A stretch of DNA of 17,917 nucleotides from Colimorpha sp045598945 (GTDB taxonomy: Bacteria; Bacteroidota; Bacteroidia; Bacteroidales; P3), in the NCBI GenBank assembly GCA_045598945.1, contig JAZRVD010000047.1:1-17917 (forward strand). The letters are read 5' to 3'. The translations under genes and the position numbers were made by a program. The notes under the pieces are model-generated. The model saw only the letters and a list, made by a program, of their open reading frames with translations, searched no databases and had not been told where the DNA came from. Shown piece by piece: positions 1 to 7,303 of this stretch. The stretch's first letter is position 1. Every line of letters begins with the position of its first letter.

Positions 1-1
1 C

Positions 2-104
2 AGTCAACCCTGAACAGTTATAAGAATAACTCAGTCAACTATAATCAGTTTTAATGTTTAATTGAGTCAACTTTTCCAAGGGGTAAGACATACATGTAGT
101 CAAC
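2..104. repeat. Degenerate AGTCAAC repeat, four copies at 31-33 base spacing
   Basis: The word AGTCAAC occurs at 2-8, 33-39, 65-71 and 98-104, so successive copies start 31, 32 and 33 bases apart. Partly similar text follows some of the copies (CAGTT or CAGG-type words about 10 bases later), but the rest has diverged. This looks like a decayed tandem repeat that may continue to the left of the window. It ends just before the well-conserved 33-base array and has nearly the same period. No open reading frame or promoter was recognised in it. Function unknown. Confidence 0.5.
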
Positions 105-122
105 CTAAATCAGGAAACTACA

Positions 123-310
123 TTCAATAATCTTCATTTGGTGCAAATTTGGCCTTTCAATAATCTTCATTTGGTGCAAAATTCGCCTTTCAATAATCTT
201 CATTTGGTGCAAAATTCGCTCTTCAATAATCTTCATTTGGTGCAAAATTCGCCCTTCAATAATCTTCATTTGGTGCAAAATTCGCTTTTCAATAATCTTT
301 ATTTGGTGCA
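123..310. repeat. 33-base tandem repeat array 1 (about 5.7 units)
   Basis: Units start at 123, 156, 189, 222, 255 and 288, exactly 33 bases apart; the last unit is cut at about 310. Each unit begins TTCAATAATCTTCATTTGGT and continues GCAAAATTCG plus three variable bases. The first unit has a diverged end (AAATTTGG) and the last has CTTT for CTTC. The units abut with no unique spacers, so this is a minisatellite and not a CRISPR array. Because 33 is divisible by three, the array stays open in several frames on both strands and produces spurious 11-residue-repeat ORFs. Its role is unknown. Confidence 0.9.
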
Positions 311-651
311 AGTGTAGACTATGTTCTTCTCTTGTGATACAATGAGTAGTAAGTATCCTTCATTTCATTCTCTCTGTTGGGTGTTTTTGTTGTTTAGGGC
401 GTAATTCACCACACAAACATACTCGGGGTGCTGACCTGGGTTAAGCTCTTGTTGCCCTTACAGGACATAAGATACAGCTTACACCATTTAGTACATTGGT
501 GTGAGACCACATTTGGAATTCCTAAAATGCATCTTTGTGGATAATCATTTTTTTTATGTCTTTTTTTTTTGCTATTTTTGTTGCGTTGCGTTGATATTTC
601 TTGTTTGTGTTTATGTTGTTGGTTTGTAGTTGTTTTGTTGTTTTCTCTTTT
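311..651. other. Intergenic spacer between the two 33-base arrays
   Basis: About 340 bases without a supportable gene. It contains a hairpin (478-505), a T-rich tract around 547-570 and an isolated match to the Bacteroidota -7 element (TATTTTTG, 573-580). No TTG lies at the expected distance upstream of that match, so it is weak promoter evidence. The part from about 420 to 540 is less AT-rich than its surroundings and has the feel of a dispersed non-coding element, but I cannot demonstrate copies elsewhere from this window. Confidence 0.5.
478..505. other. Hairpin in the inter-array spacer
   Basis: CTTACACCA at 478-486 pairs with TGGTGTGAG at 497-505, giving a 9-base-pair stem with one G-T wobble and a 10-base loop (TTTAGTACAT). 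No U-run follows, so it is not a standard intrinsic terminator. It could be part of a small RNA or a REP-like dispersed element; which of these cannot be decided here. Confidence 0.45.
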
Positions 652-805
652 TTCAATAATCTTCATTTGGTGCAAAATTCCTCTTTCAATAATCTTCATT
701 TGGTGCAAAATTCGCCTTTCAATAATCTTCATTTCGTGCAAAATTCGCCTTTCAATAATCTTCATTTGGTGCAAAATTCACTTTTCAATAATCTTCATTT
801 CGTGC
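652..805. repeat. 33-base tandem repeat array 2 (about 4.7 units)
   Basis: Units start at 652, 685, 718, 751 and 784, again exactly 33 bases apart and in the same orientation as array 1. The sequence is the same TTCAATAATCTTCATTTGGT-type core, with a G-to-C change (ATTTCGTGC) in units 3 and 5. The fifth unit breaks off at about 805, only 33 bases before the ATPase start codon. The two arrays therefore flank the 312-651 spacer as near-identical direct repeats. Confidence 0.9.
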
Positions 806-838
806 TTTCGGGGTGTTGTCGCTTAAAATATTAGTAGA

Positions 839-2191
839 ATGAAACGTAAAGTATACAATCTCTTGCTTGACTGGAAACAGAATCGTTCTCGTCGTGAGGC
901 CTTGTTGATAGATGGTGCTCGACGTATTGGCAAAAGCTGGGTGGTGGAGGATTTCGCCAAGCGAGAGTATAAGTCGTACATTATCATCAATTTCTCTAAA
1001 ATATCCGAAGAGTTGCTCAATGTCTTTGAACATTATTTGATGAAACCTGACGAACTCTTCGCTCGTCTGCAACTCTGGTCGGGTGTTAAGTTGTGGAAAC
1101 ACAAGTCGCTGATAATCTTCGACGAGGTGCAGTGCTATCCCAAAGCTCGTGAGGCTATAAAATGGCTCGTAGCAGATGGTCGGTACGATTATATCGAGAC
1201 AGGCTCTTTGGTGAGTATTCGTAAGAACACCTCTGGCATCGTGCTACCCAGCGAGGAGTGCCATATAGACATGTGGCCTATGGATTTCGAGGAGTTCCTT
1301 TGGGCGTTGGGCGAAGATGTGATGATGAATTATATTCGCGACTGCTATGTCGGTAGGCGCCCTTTGGGACAGGCCATCCATCGCAAGGCCTTGGATCTCG
1401 TGCGTCTGTATATGATAGTGGGTGGCATGCCGCAAGCCGTCGAGGCGTATGTACGCACGCGCGACTTTGCACAGGTCGACCATATCAAGCGCAATATCCT
1501 CAGCCTTTATCGTTCCGATATCTATCAGTATGCACCCGACTGCTCTGCCAAGGTGGCACAGGTGTGGGACTTTATCCCTTCGCAGCTGCAGCGCCATGAA
1601 AAACGTTTTCGTATAGGCGACATGCAGCGTGGCGCAAGGTCGCGCAGCTATGCCGACGCTTTCTTCTGGCTCGACGAGGCTCGTGTCGTCAATCCTTGCT
1701 ATGCTGCCACTGAACCCAGCGTAGGTCTCAAGCTCAATCGCGACGACTCCAAATACAAGCTTTATCTTGGCGACACCGGACTGCTCATCTCTCATGCTTT
1801 CGACGAAGAGGCTATTGCTCAGGAGGAGCTTTATCGCAAGCTCATGCTTGGCAAGCTTGAGATAAACTGTGGCATGCTTGTCGAAAACCTTGTGGCGCAG
1901 ATGCTTCGCGCTGGCGGTCATCCGTTGTACTACTTCTCTAAGACAGACCGCAGCAATGCGGCGGAAAATATGGAGATAGACTTCTTGCTTCGCAAGTCTA
2001 CGATTACCAACAAGCACAACGTCTATGCTGTCGAGGTCAAGTCGACGCAACGTTACACCACGTCGTCGTTAGACAAATTCCAGCACAAGTTCTCTGCCAA
2101 TCTCCATACGCCTGTCATCGTTCACACCGCCGACCTCAAAGTGCAGGACGGCGTACTCTTTCTGCCTATATATATGACTCCCTTGTTATAA
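839..2191 (+). CDS. DUF4143-type AAA ATPase with C-terminal nuclease-like domain
   Basis: A 450-residue protein with the plan of the AAA_14/DUF4143 family. The P-loop is GARRIGKS (26-33), Walker B is LIIFDE (91-96) and a sensor-like ETGS follows at about 119. The C-terminal part has the family signature LYLGDTGLL and then a PD-(D/E)XK-like arrangement: Asp381 in MEIDF and Glu399-Val-Lys401 in VEVKS. Length is normal for the family, so it appears intact. The start follows directly on the tandem repeat; the next gene begins 13 bases after its stop, so the two are probably co-transcribed. These ATPases are common and often multi-copy in Bacteroidales, and their physiological role is poorly known. 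A direct part in CRISPR immunity is not shown; it may be a passenger. Composition is GC-richer than that of the csm genes. Confidence 0.85.
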   Translation: MKRKVYNLLLDWKQNRSRREALLIDGARRIGKSWVVEDFAKREYKSYIIINFSKISEELLNVFEHYLMKPDELFARLQLWSGVKLWKHKSLIIFDEVQCYPKAREAIKWLVADGRYDYIETGSLVSIRKNTSGIVLPSEECHIDMWPMDFEEFLWALGEDVMMNYIRDCYVGRRPLGQAIHRKALDLVRLYMIVGGMPQAVEAYVRTRDFAQVDHIKRNILSLYRSDIYQYAPDCSAKVAQVWDFIPSQLQRHEKRFRIGDMQRGARSRSYADAFFWLDEARVVNPCYAATEPSVGLKLNRDDSKYKLYLGDTGLLISHAFDEEAIAQEELYRKLMLGKLEINCGMLVENLVAQMLRAGGHPLYYFSKTDRSNAAENMEIDFLLRKSTITNKHNVYAVEVKSTQRYTTSSLDKFQHKFSANLHTPVIVHTADLKVQDGVLFLPIYMTPLL

Positions 2192-2204
2192 TAATTAAAA
2201 CATC

Positions 2205-3647
2205 ATGTCAGATTTAGTTAAGCTAAACACGCTTATTGTACGTTTTGCCAATAAGATAAATACCAACGAGATACCACTCTTCCGTGGAGCTATTATCGAT
2301 GCTGTGGGTACAAAGAACCACTTGTTGTTTCATAACCATCAAGACGAAGGTTATCGTTACGGCTACCCCCTCATTCAGTACAAACGCATACAGCAGTGTG
2401 CCGCCATAGTATGTGTAGGTGAGGGCGTTGATGAGATAGGCTCTCTCTTTGCCTCCTCATCGTTCAACCTTCGTATAGGCAGGCGACAGGAGCAGTTTAC
2501 GGTGGACCGTGTCATACCGCAGCAGATAAATGTGCAGATATGGCAGTCCTCGTTCCTGTACCGCCTTCGCGGCTGGCTGCCTTTCAACAGCGAGAACTAC
2601 AATGCTTATCAGCAGCTCGACAGCCTCGGCGAGAAGATAAAGATGCTCGAAGGCATCTTGACGGGCAATATGCTCTCTTTCTGCAAGTCGATAGGCTATA
2701 CTGCGGAAAATCAGCTCTCTTGCAGCATCGTCAACATCGAGGAGCCTAAGGTGGTGCGATACAAAGGCATCTTGACTACATGCTTCGACCTTCAGTTCAA
2801 GACCAATCTCTCGCTGCCCGACTATATAGGTCTCGGCAAAGGCGTCAGCCTTGGGCACGGCATAGTTACGCAGATGCGTCAGCAGCAGGCAGAGGTCAAG
2901 AAAAAGCAGCTCTTTCTACTCGGCGGCGGCGACTTGGAGATGTACACCATATCTCAGCTGCTGAAAAACAACGGCATCACGGTAGAGGACAGGGACCTCA
3001 CGTGGGCGACGGCGCGCACCAGCGCCTACGCCGACATTTTCGACAAATATCCGCCGTCGCATTGCGACATCTATGGCGTCGAGCTTGCCGAGGACTGCGC
3101 TTTGCCGTCCAACTATCATCGTATCGACCATCATGGCACGTTGCCCAACTATCCGTCGTCGCTCGACCAGGTATGCAATCTGTTGAACATAGTTCCCGAC
3201 CGATGGCTGCAGCTTGTCTCGGCCAACGATGCCGCCTATATACCTGGCATGCGGCGCCTTGACGCTACGCAGCAGGAGATAGAGAAGGTTCGCAGTCTCG
3301 ACCGTCAATATCAAGGTGTTACAGCCTTCGACGAGACTGCCGCCGACCTTGCCATGGTAAACTGTCCTTCCGACCGCCTGACGGTGGTGTTCACCAAGGC
3401 GCAGCACTTCTCGCCCATCGTCGACAGACTATACCCCTTCCAGCGACTGCTGGTCTACAACGACAGCGAGCTGACCTACTATGGCGAAGACTGCAAGCAG
3501 CTCGCAGCCCATTTCGCCCGTTCCTTAAAAAATGGCAAGATGTACAGCGGCGGCGGCTCCAACGGCTACTTTGGCATATCGTATGATGACTGCACCCCAG
3601 CCCGAATCCAGTCCTTCGTCGACCTGATTATCCATCTAATGAAATAA
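2205..3647 (+). CDS. cas6: Cas6 crRNA endonuclease fused to a DHH-phosphoesterase-like domain
   Basis: A 480-residue two-part protein. Residues 1 to about 232 look like Cas6, the enzyme that cuts pre-crRNA within the repeats: FRGAI and LFHNH (His43 and His45 are candidate catalytic residues), IQYKRI, and the C-terminal glycine-rich loop GLGKGVSLGHG (209-219). From about 235 a second domain begins with LFLLGGGDLE (Asp243), then CDIYGVEL (Asp288), YHRIDHHG (Asp308-His309-His310) and SANDAAY (Asp342), in the order of DHH-family phosphoesterase metal motifs. It ends with GGGSNGYFG (449-457), reminiscent of the DHHA1 GGH region. Motif I is not the classical one, so this is a divergent DHH enzyme and its activity is inferred. 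DHH enzymes include c-di-AMP phosphodiesterases and NrnA, and NrnA degrades SAM-AMP in the B. fragilis CorA-associated system. corA follows after 18 bases. No stop or frameshift separates the two halves. Confidence 0.85.
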   Translation: MSDLVKLNTLIVRFANKINTNEIPLFRGAIIDAVGTKNHLLFHNHQDEGYRYGYPLIQYKRIQQCAAIVCVGEGVDEIGSLFASSSFNLRIGRRQEQFTVDRVIPQQINVQIWQSSFLYRLRGWLPFNSENYNAYQQLDSLGEKIKMLEGILTGNMLSFCKSIGYTAENQLSCSIVNIEEPKVVRYKGILTTCFDLQFKTNLSLPDYIGLGKGVSLGHGIVTQMRQQQAEVKKKQLFLLGGGDLEMYTISQLLKNNGITVEDRDLTWATARTSAYADIFDKYPPSHCDIYGVELAEDCALPSNYHRIDHHGTLPNYPSSLDQVCNLLNIVPDRWLQLVSANDAAYIPGMRRLDATQQEIEKVRSLDRQYQGVTAFDETAADLAMVNCPSDRLTVVFTKAQHFSPIVDRLYPFQRLLVYNDSELTYYGEDCKQLAAHFARSLKNGKMYSGGGSNGYFGISYDDCTPARIQSFVDLIIHLMK

Positions 3648-3665
3648 AGAAAATAATATCTATAT

Positions 3666-5156
3666 ATGAGCGATTTTATAAGTGAACATGTTTTCATATA
3701 TCCTTTTCAATGGTATAAAGACTCTATTTCGAAAACAGAAACTTTTACCCAAAAGACAAACTTGAATGGGCTTGTTTTTAAAGAAAATAGTGTTTGGCAA
3801 CATGTTGAAGTGGACGATTACGACCCTGAAACATATAATGAGAAAAATTATTTCTACTTTTTTGTACATCCTGCTTTATACGAAAAAAAAGATAATAAGG
3901 ATAATACTATACTGTATCGGTATGAGCGTGTCGAACCAAAACGTGGCGATGTGTTCTATGAGATAAAGTGTAGGGTGAGAAAAAAGGAACATGTTTACAA
4001 GTTGCTTGTAAAGTCTATCACTCTTGACTATTATTCTACGGGTATAGGTGTGTTGAAGATTCATGTTCAAAACAAAGATTATAACAATCCTGAAGATGTG
4101 TTGTATATCAATCAGTTCGGTCGCCGAATATACCCTCCTTTTGCTAATGATGTTTTTATGCGTTTCGAGCTTGCTGTTTCTATCGCACTGACAGGGTTGG
4201 ATGATGAGTCGCTATTAGACGGTGGGTATAAAGATGATTTTAGTGGGTATGCAGAGCGTGTAGGCCAAGATGTCAAGATGCTGAAAAAGAGTAAAACTAT
4301 ATCTTCGTATATTGTACATCTTATAAATGGTTTGACCCCTGGTGTTAAAATAGAGTCTGCTGGTGATGATAGAATGTTTGTAGCATCGTATTATAGAAAT
4401 GACTTGTTGAGTCAGAAGTGTGAAAATGGCGAGATATTTACTGAGGAGTTTTGGTATATGTTTCTTTCTGTCGCTGGCAAAACGTCTACAGGTATAAGCG
4501 AAAAAATGAAAAAACATTTGTTGGAAGACGCTACTTATTCACGGTGGCAAGCACAGGGTACGTTATATGGGATAACGCGTTATTCCTTCCAGATGCTTAC
4601 AAAAGAGACTAATTCTGTTGATTATCTTACTCAAAATTTTGTGTCTGTTTATGTGCGTTTTATTGTATTGCTTCTTGTGCAAAGGTCGTCAGTCTTACGT
4701 TTTTCAGAAGAGGTTACATCGATTATTCGCATGCATAGTGATAAGGATTTGAATGAAAAAGCTGACTCGGTGTATAAAGAGTATATACGATTTGTCAATC
4801 AAATATACTTTCGCGAGGTTACAGCACAAGAGCAGGGTATTGATTTCTATCAAATGTTGTCGCAATCTATGCAATTAAAGGAGCAGATCGAAAAGCTGGA
4901 TGAAGAAATTAGTGAGGTGTATAAATACGTCTCTCTATGTGAGGATAGAAAGTCGAATGATACGATGTCGATGCTTACTTGGATAGCTGCAATTCTTGGC
5001 ACGTTGTCTACCTGTTTCGCATTTTTCTCAATGACAAACGACTGGATGTTGGGTGAAGGTGTCTGGCAGACAAATGTGTTTTGGCAGATAGTGCTATCCT
5101 TTTTTGTGCTGTTAACTATTATTATTGTAATCATGTTTTGTAAGCGGAAGAAATAG
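3666..5156 (+). CDS. corA: CorA-like membrane effector of type III CRISPR signalling
   Basis: A 496-residue protein with a large soluble N-terminal region, a charged helical stretch (about 395-430, heptad-like LKEQIEKLDEEISEVY) and two C-terminal membrane helices (about 436-456 and 472-492) before a KRKK tail. This is the CorA plan: cytosolic domain, stalk helix and two TM segments in a pentameric channel. The GMN selectivity motif of Mg2+ CorA is absent from the loop between the helices, so magnesium transport is unlikely. Position between cas6-DHH and cas10 matches the CorA-associated type III loci of Bacteroidota, where in B. fragilis III-B the channel is activated by SAM-AMP and causes growth arrest. 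Binding of that ligand here is inferred. The gene is markedly AT-richer than the upstream cas6 gene, and a promoter lies just after it. Confidence 0.85.
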   Translation: MSDFISEHVFIYPFQWYKDSISKTETFTQKTNLNGLVFKENSVWQHVEVDDYDPETYNEKNYFYFFVHPALYEKKDNKDNTILYRYERVEPKRGDVFYEIKCRVRKKEHVYKLLVKSITLDYYSTGIGVLKIHVQNKDYNNPEDVLYINQFGRRIYPPFANDVFMRFELAVSIALTGLDDESLLDGGYKDDFSGYAERVGQDVKMLKKSKTISSYIVHLINGLTPGVKIESAGDDRMFVASYYRNDLLSQKCENGEIFTEEFWYMFLSVAGKTSTGISEKMKKHLLEDATYSRWQAQGTLYGITRYSFQMLTKETNSVDYLTQNFVSVYVRFIVLLLVQRSSVLRFSEEVTSIIRMHSDKDLNEKADSVYKEYIRFVNQIYFREVTAQEQGIDFYQMLSQSMQLKEQIEKLDEEISEVYKYVSLCEDRKSNDTMSMLTWIAAILGTLSTCFAFFSMTNDWMLGEGVWQTNVFWQIVLSFFVLLTIIIVIMFCKRKK

Positions 5157-5193
5157 ATGATATGAGTTTTTTTGAGTGTTGATGAAAAAAAAC

Positions 5194-5223
5194 TTGTGAT
5201 ATTGAATATAATCTGTAAATTTG
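5194..5223 (+). promoter_or_regulatory. Bacteroidota-type promoter for the cas10-csm operon
   Basis: TTG at 5194-5196, 19 intervening bases, then TAAATTTG at 5216-5223, an exact fit to the Bacteroidota sigma-ABfr consensus TTG-N19-TAnnTTTG. Initiation would fall near 5230, giving an A-rich leader of roughly 37 bases before the cas10 ATG at 5267. It lies in the largest gap (110 bases) inside the cas gene cluster, which supports a separate transcription unit for the interference module. Confidence 0.7.
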
Positions 5224-5266
5224 CAAAAAGAAAGTTACAAAAATCGAATGGAAAAATCAAAAAAGT

Positions 5267-6823
5267 ATGGCTGAATGTTTTGTAAGCAAGAATATCGGTA
5301 GACCGCTGTTGTTTGTTGGCGGTGACCTTTCGGGTATTCAAAAGTTTTTATATAATATCACTTCAAAACGTGCGTCAGTAAGTCTTCGTGGTCGTTCGCA
5401 ATATTTGGTGGACTTTACGAGAGAAGTATTGGATGACTTAACAAAGTTGGTGTATGATAAAAAAAATGCTGACAACTCGAAGGAAAATACACATATAGAG
5501 TTAATTGCACAATGCAATGAAGAAATATACTGTTCTGGTGGCAAGTTCTATTGGATAGTTGACGATACGGCTGATATTAGAGCGATGATAGATGAGGTTG
5601 CAATGCAAAAAGAGAGAGACCTGTGGTATGAACATTTTGGTCAGTTAGCATTGCACATTGCTTATGTGCCATTCCGATTTTGCGAAAAAGAGGGTGCTAA
5701 AGAGATGGTGGAGATAGATAATAAAAAATATGGCATCGGAGAGTTATGGAATAAGGCGAATATGAAGTTTGCTGAATGTAAGGCACATCGTTTTGGTAAT
5801 ATGGTTACTAAACATTATGGCGAACTTTTTGGCATAAGACAAGTGTCGTCAAAGGCTGAAGTGTGTGCAGTTACAGGTGTTGAAAGTAAGGGTTTAGTAC
5901 CATTGCCATTGCTAAATGGTGTGGAGGACAATGACACAATGGTTCTGAAGTCGGTGAGAGAACAGATCGAAATCGGTATGGAGTTGCAAAGGAGAGAGGT
6001 GTTCAAGACTTTTGAGGACTATGCCAAGGATAGCTATTTGGGTGTTCTTCGTATGGATGTGGATGGTCTTGGCACTCGTTTTACTAAAGGCTTTGATACC
6101 ATGCAGGCTTATATGGATTTTTCGGAAACTCTTACTGATTTCTTTGAAAAACGTATACGAGAATTGAGAAACGATGATGAGTTTAAGGATTATGTCTTAA
6201 TAGTATATGCTGGTGGCGATGACCTTTTTGCTGTTGGCAGGTGGGATAAAGTGGTAGATTTCGCCGCTGTTGTTCATGATGAACTTGAAAAGTTCTTGCC
6301 AAATGAAGGTATTACGATTAGTGGTGGAATGGTTGTTGTAGATGGAAAATTTCCGATAGCCAAATCGGCTGAATTGTCTGGCGAAGCAGAAGAAAAGGCT
6401 AAGGATTTTCCTAAATCTGCAAAGTTGTTTGGTGATGTTGAGGTAAAGGAAAATGCAGAGAAGTACGAACAGTACGAGAAGAGGAAAAATGCTTTTTGTT
6501 TGTTTGATGTGGCATTTTCTTGGGATGGCGAGTTCGGCTTTGTTAAAGAGTATAAGGATGACTTTGTCTATTATGTTGAACATGAGAACCTCCCCACATC
6601 AATATTGCATAAGCTTATGGAGCTGAATGAGGTTAGAAGAAGGGGAGAAATGCGTTATGTTTGGAATACGGCATATTATATGACTCGTTTTGCAAAAGAC
6701 AAGAGAGATAGTGTAAAATGTTTTTGCAAGAATCTGGAACATGATTTATATCAGGGCGCTCGCAATTACGAGTTGATAGCCTTGGCAGCTCGCTGGGCTG
6801 AATTGGTTTTAAGAAAAATTTGA
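5267..6823 (+). CDS. cas10: Cas10 (Csm1) without HD domain; GGDD nucleotide cyclase subunit
   Basis: A 518-residue large subunit of the type III complex. It opens almost at once with the first palm domain, GDLSGIQKF (19-27); the second palm carries MDVDGLG (Asp264, Asp266) and the catalytic GGDD at 316-319. The polymerase/cyclase site is therefore intact and should make a nucleotide second messenger when target RNA is bound. There is no room for the N-terminal HD nuclease domain found in most Csm1 proteins (usually 700-850 residues), so the ssDNase activity is predicted to be missing. The Cys-rich zinc site is reduced to a single VCAVTG-like segment. HD-less Cas10 fits systems that act through signalling only, as in the CorA-associated loci. 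The ATG at 5267 is chosen because the nearby ATG at 5249 soon meets a stop. Confidence 0.93.
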   Translation: MAECFVSKNIGRPLLFVGGDLSGIQKFLYNITSKRASVSLRGRSQYLVDFTREVLDDLTKLVYDKKNADNSKENTHIELIAQCNEEIYCSGGKFYWIVDDTADIRAMIDEVAMQKERDLWYEHFGQLALHIAYVPFRFCEKEGAKEMVEIDNKKYGIGELWNKANMKFAECKAHRFGNMVTKHYGELFGIRQVSSKAEVCAVTGVESKGLVPLPLLNGVEDNDTMVLKSVREQIEIGMELQRREVFKTFEDYAKDSYLGVLRMDVDGLGTRFTKGFDTMQAYMDFSETLTDFFEKRIRELRNDDEFKDYVLIVYAGGDDLFAVGRWDKVVDFAAVVHDELEKFLPNEGITISGGMVVVDGKFPIAKSAELSGEAEEKAKDFPKSAKLFGDVEVKENAEKYEQYEKRKNAFCLFDVAFSWDGEFGFVKEYKDDFVYYVEHENLPTSILHKLMELNEVRRRGEMRYVWNTAYYMTRFAKDKRDSVKCFCKNLEHDLYQGARNYELIALAARWAELVLRKI

Positions 6824-6869
6824 TTCAAAGACAAAAGGATAAATAAATTTAATAACTAAATTTTTTGTT

Positions 6870-7286
6870 ATGGAATGGAAAAAAATGATTCCTCAAAATG
6901 AAATTGAGGAGAAGGTAACAGATAAAACGGTGAAGTTTGCTGAAGATTTTGGCAAATACCTTGGAACGGATGTTAAAGAAGGATATAAAACACTGACTGC
7001 TAAGCTGACTACAAGTCAATTGAGAAATTTTTTCGGTGAGGTGAAACGTCAACAGATGTGTGGATTTGATGAGACAGCCTTTGCCCTTCTCAAACCAAAA
7101 CTTGCGTATGCTGTTGGTCGTGCGGATAAAAAATCCAAAATAGTGGATTTTTATGAAGTTATGTCTGAAGCTATTGATCGTGTTCTTAATGCAAAATCGG
7201 AAGCGGATCAAAAAAAACGCTTTAAGAATTTTATTGATTTTTTTGAAGCGATTGTCGCTTATCATAAGTATACGGTTAAAGATTGA
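6870..7286 (+). CDS. csm2: Csm2, small subunit of the type III-A complex
   Basis: A 138-residue, mostly helical, charged protein. Family-typical words are TTSQLRNFFGEVKR in the middle, LLKPKLAYAVGR after it, and FFEAIVAYHKY near the C-terminus. These are diagnostic of Csm2 (small subunit of III-A) as opposed to Cmr5. Csm2 forms the inner filament of the Csm complex and contacts the crRNA-target duplex. It lies 46 bases after cas10 and just before csm3 in the usual gene order. Nothing unusual in length. Confidence 0.92.
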   Translation: MEWKKMIPQNEIEEKVTDKTVKFAEDFGKYLGTDVKEGYKTLTAKLTTSQLRNFFGEVKRQQMCGFDETAFALLKPKLAYAVGRADKKSKIVDFYEVMSEAIDRVLNAKSEADQKKRFKNFIDFFEAIVAYHKYTVKD

Positions 7287-7303
7287 TAATAAAACAATAT
7301 ATT

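Noticed and set aside
123..310. Each tandem repeat unit as a promoter (TTCATTTG resembles the -7 element)
   Set aside because: The second base differs from TAnnTTTG in all units and the 33-base period does not supply a TTG at 19-base spacing.
123..805. A CRISPR array made of 33-base repeats
   Set aside because: The units abut head to tail with no unique spacers; variation is limited to a few positions. It is a minisatellite.
105..834. Small proteins with 11-residue repeats on either strand across the tandem arrays
   Set aside because: They are open only because the 33-base period is divisible by three. No start context, no family, and equally open frames occur on both strands.
1244..2050. 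A 268-codon open frame on the minus strand inside the ATPase gene
   Set aside because: It is fully antisense to a recognised protein with complete motifs and reflects GC-rich codon bias.
3666..5156. Housekeeping CorA magnesium transporter
   Set aside because: The GMN motif between the two membrane helices is absent and the gene lies inside the cas locus.
7283..7303. TTG at 7283 as the start of csm3
   Set aside because: The ATG at 7304 gives the conserved Csm3 N-terminus; the extra seven residues are not family-like.
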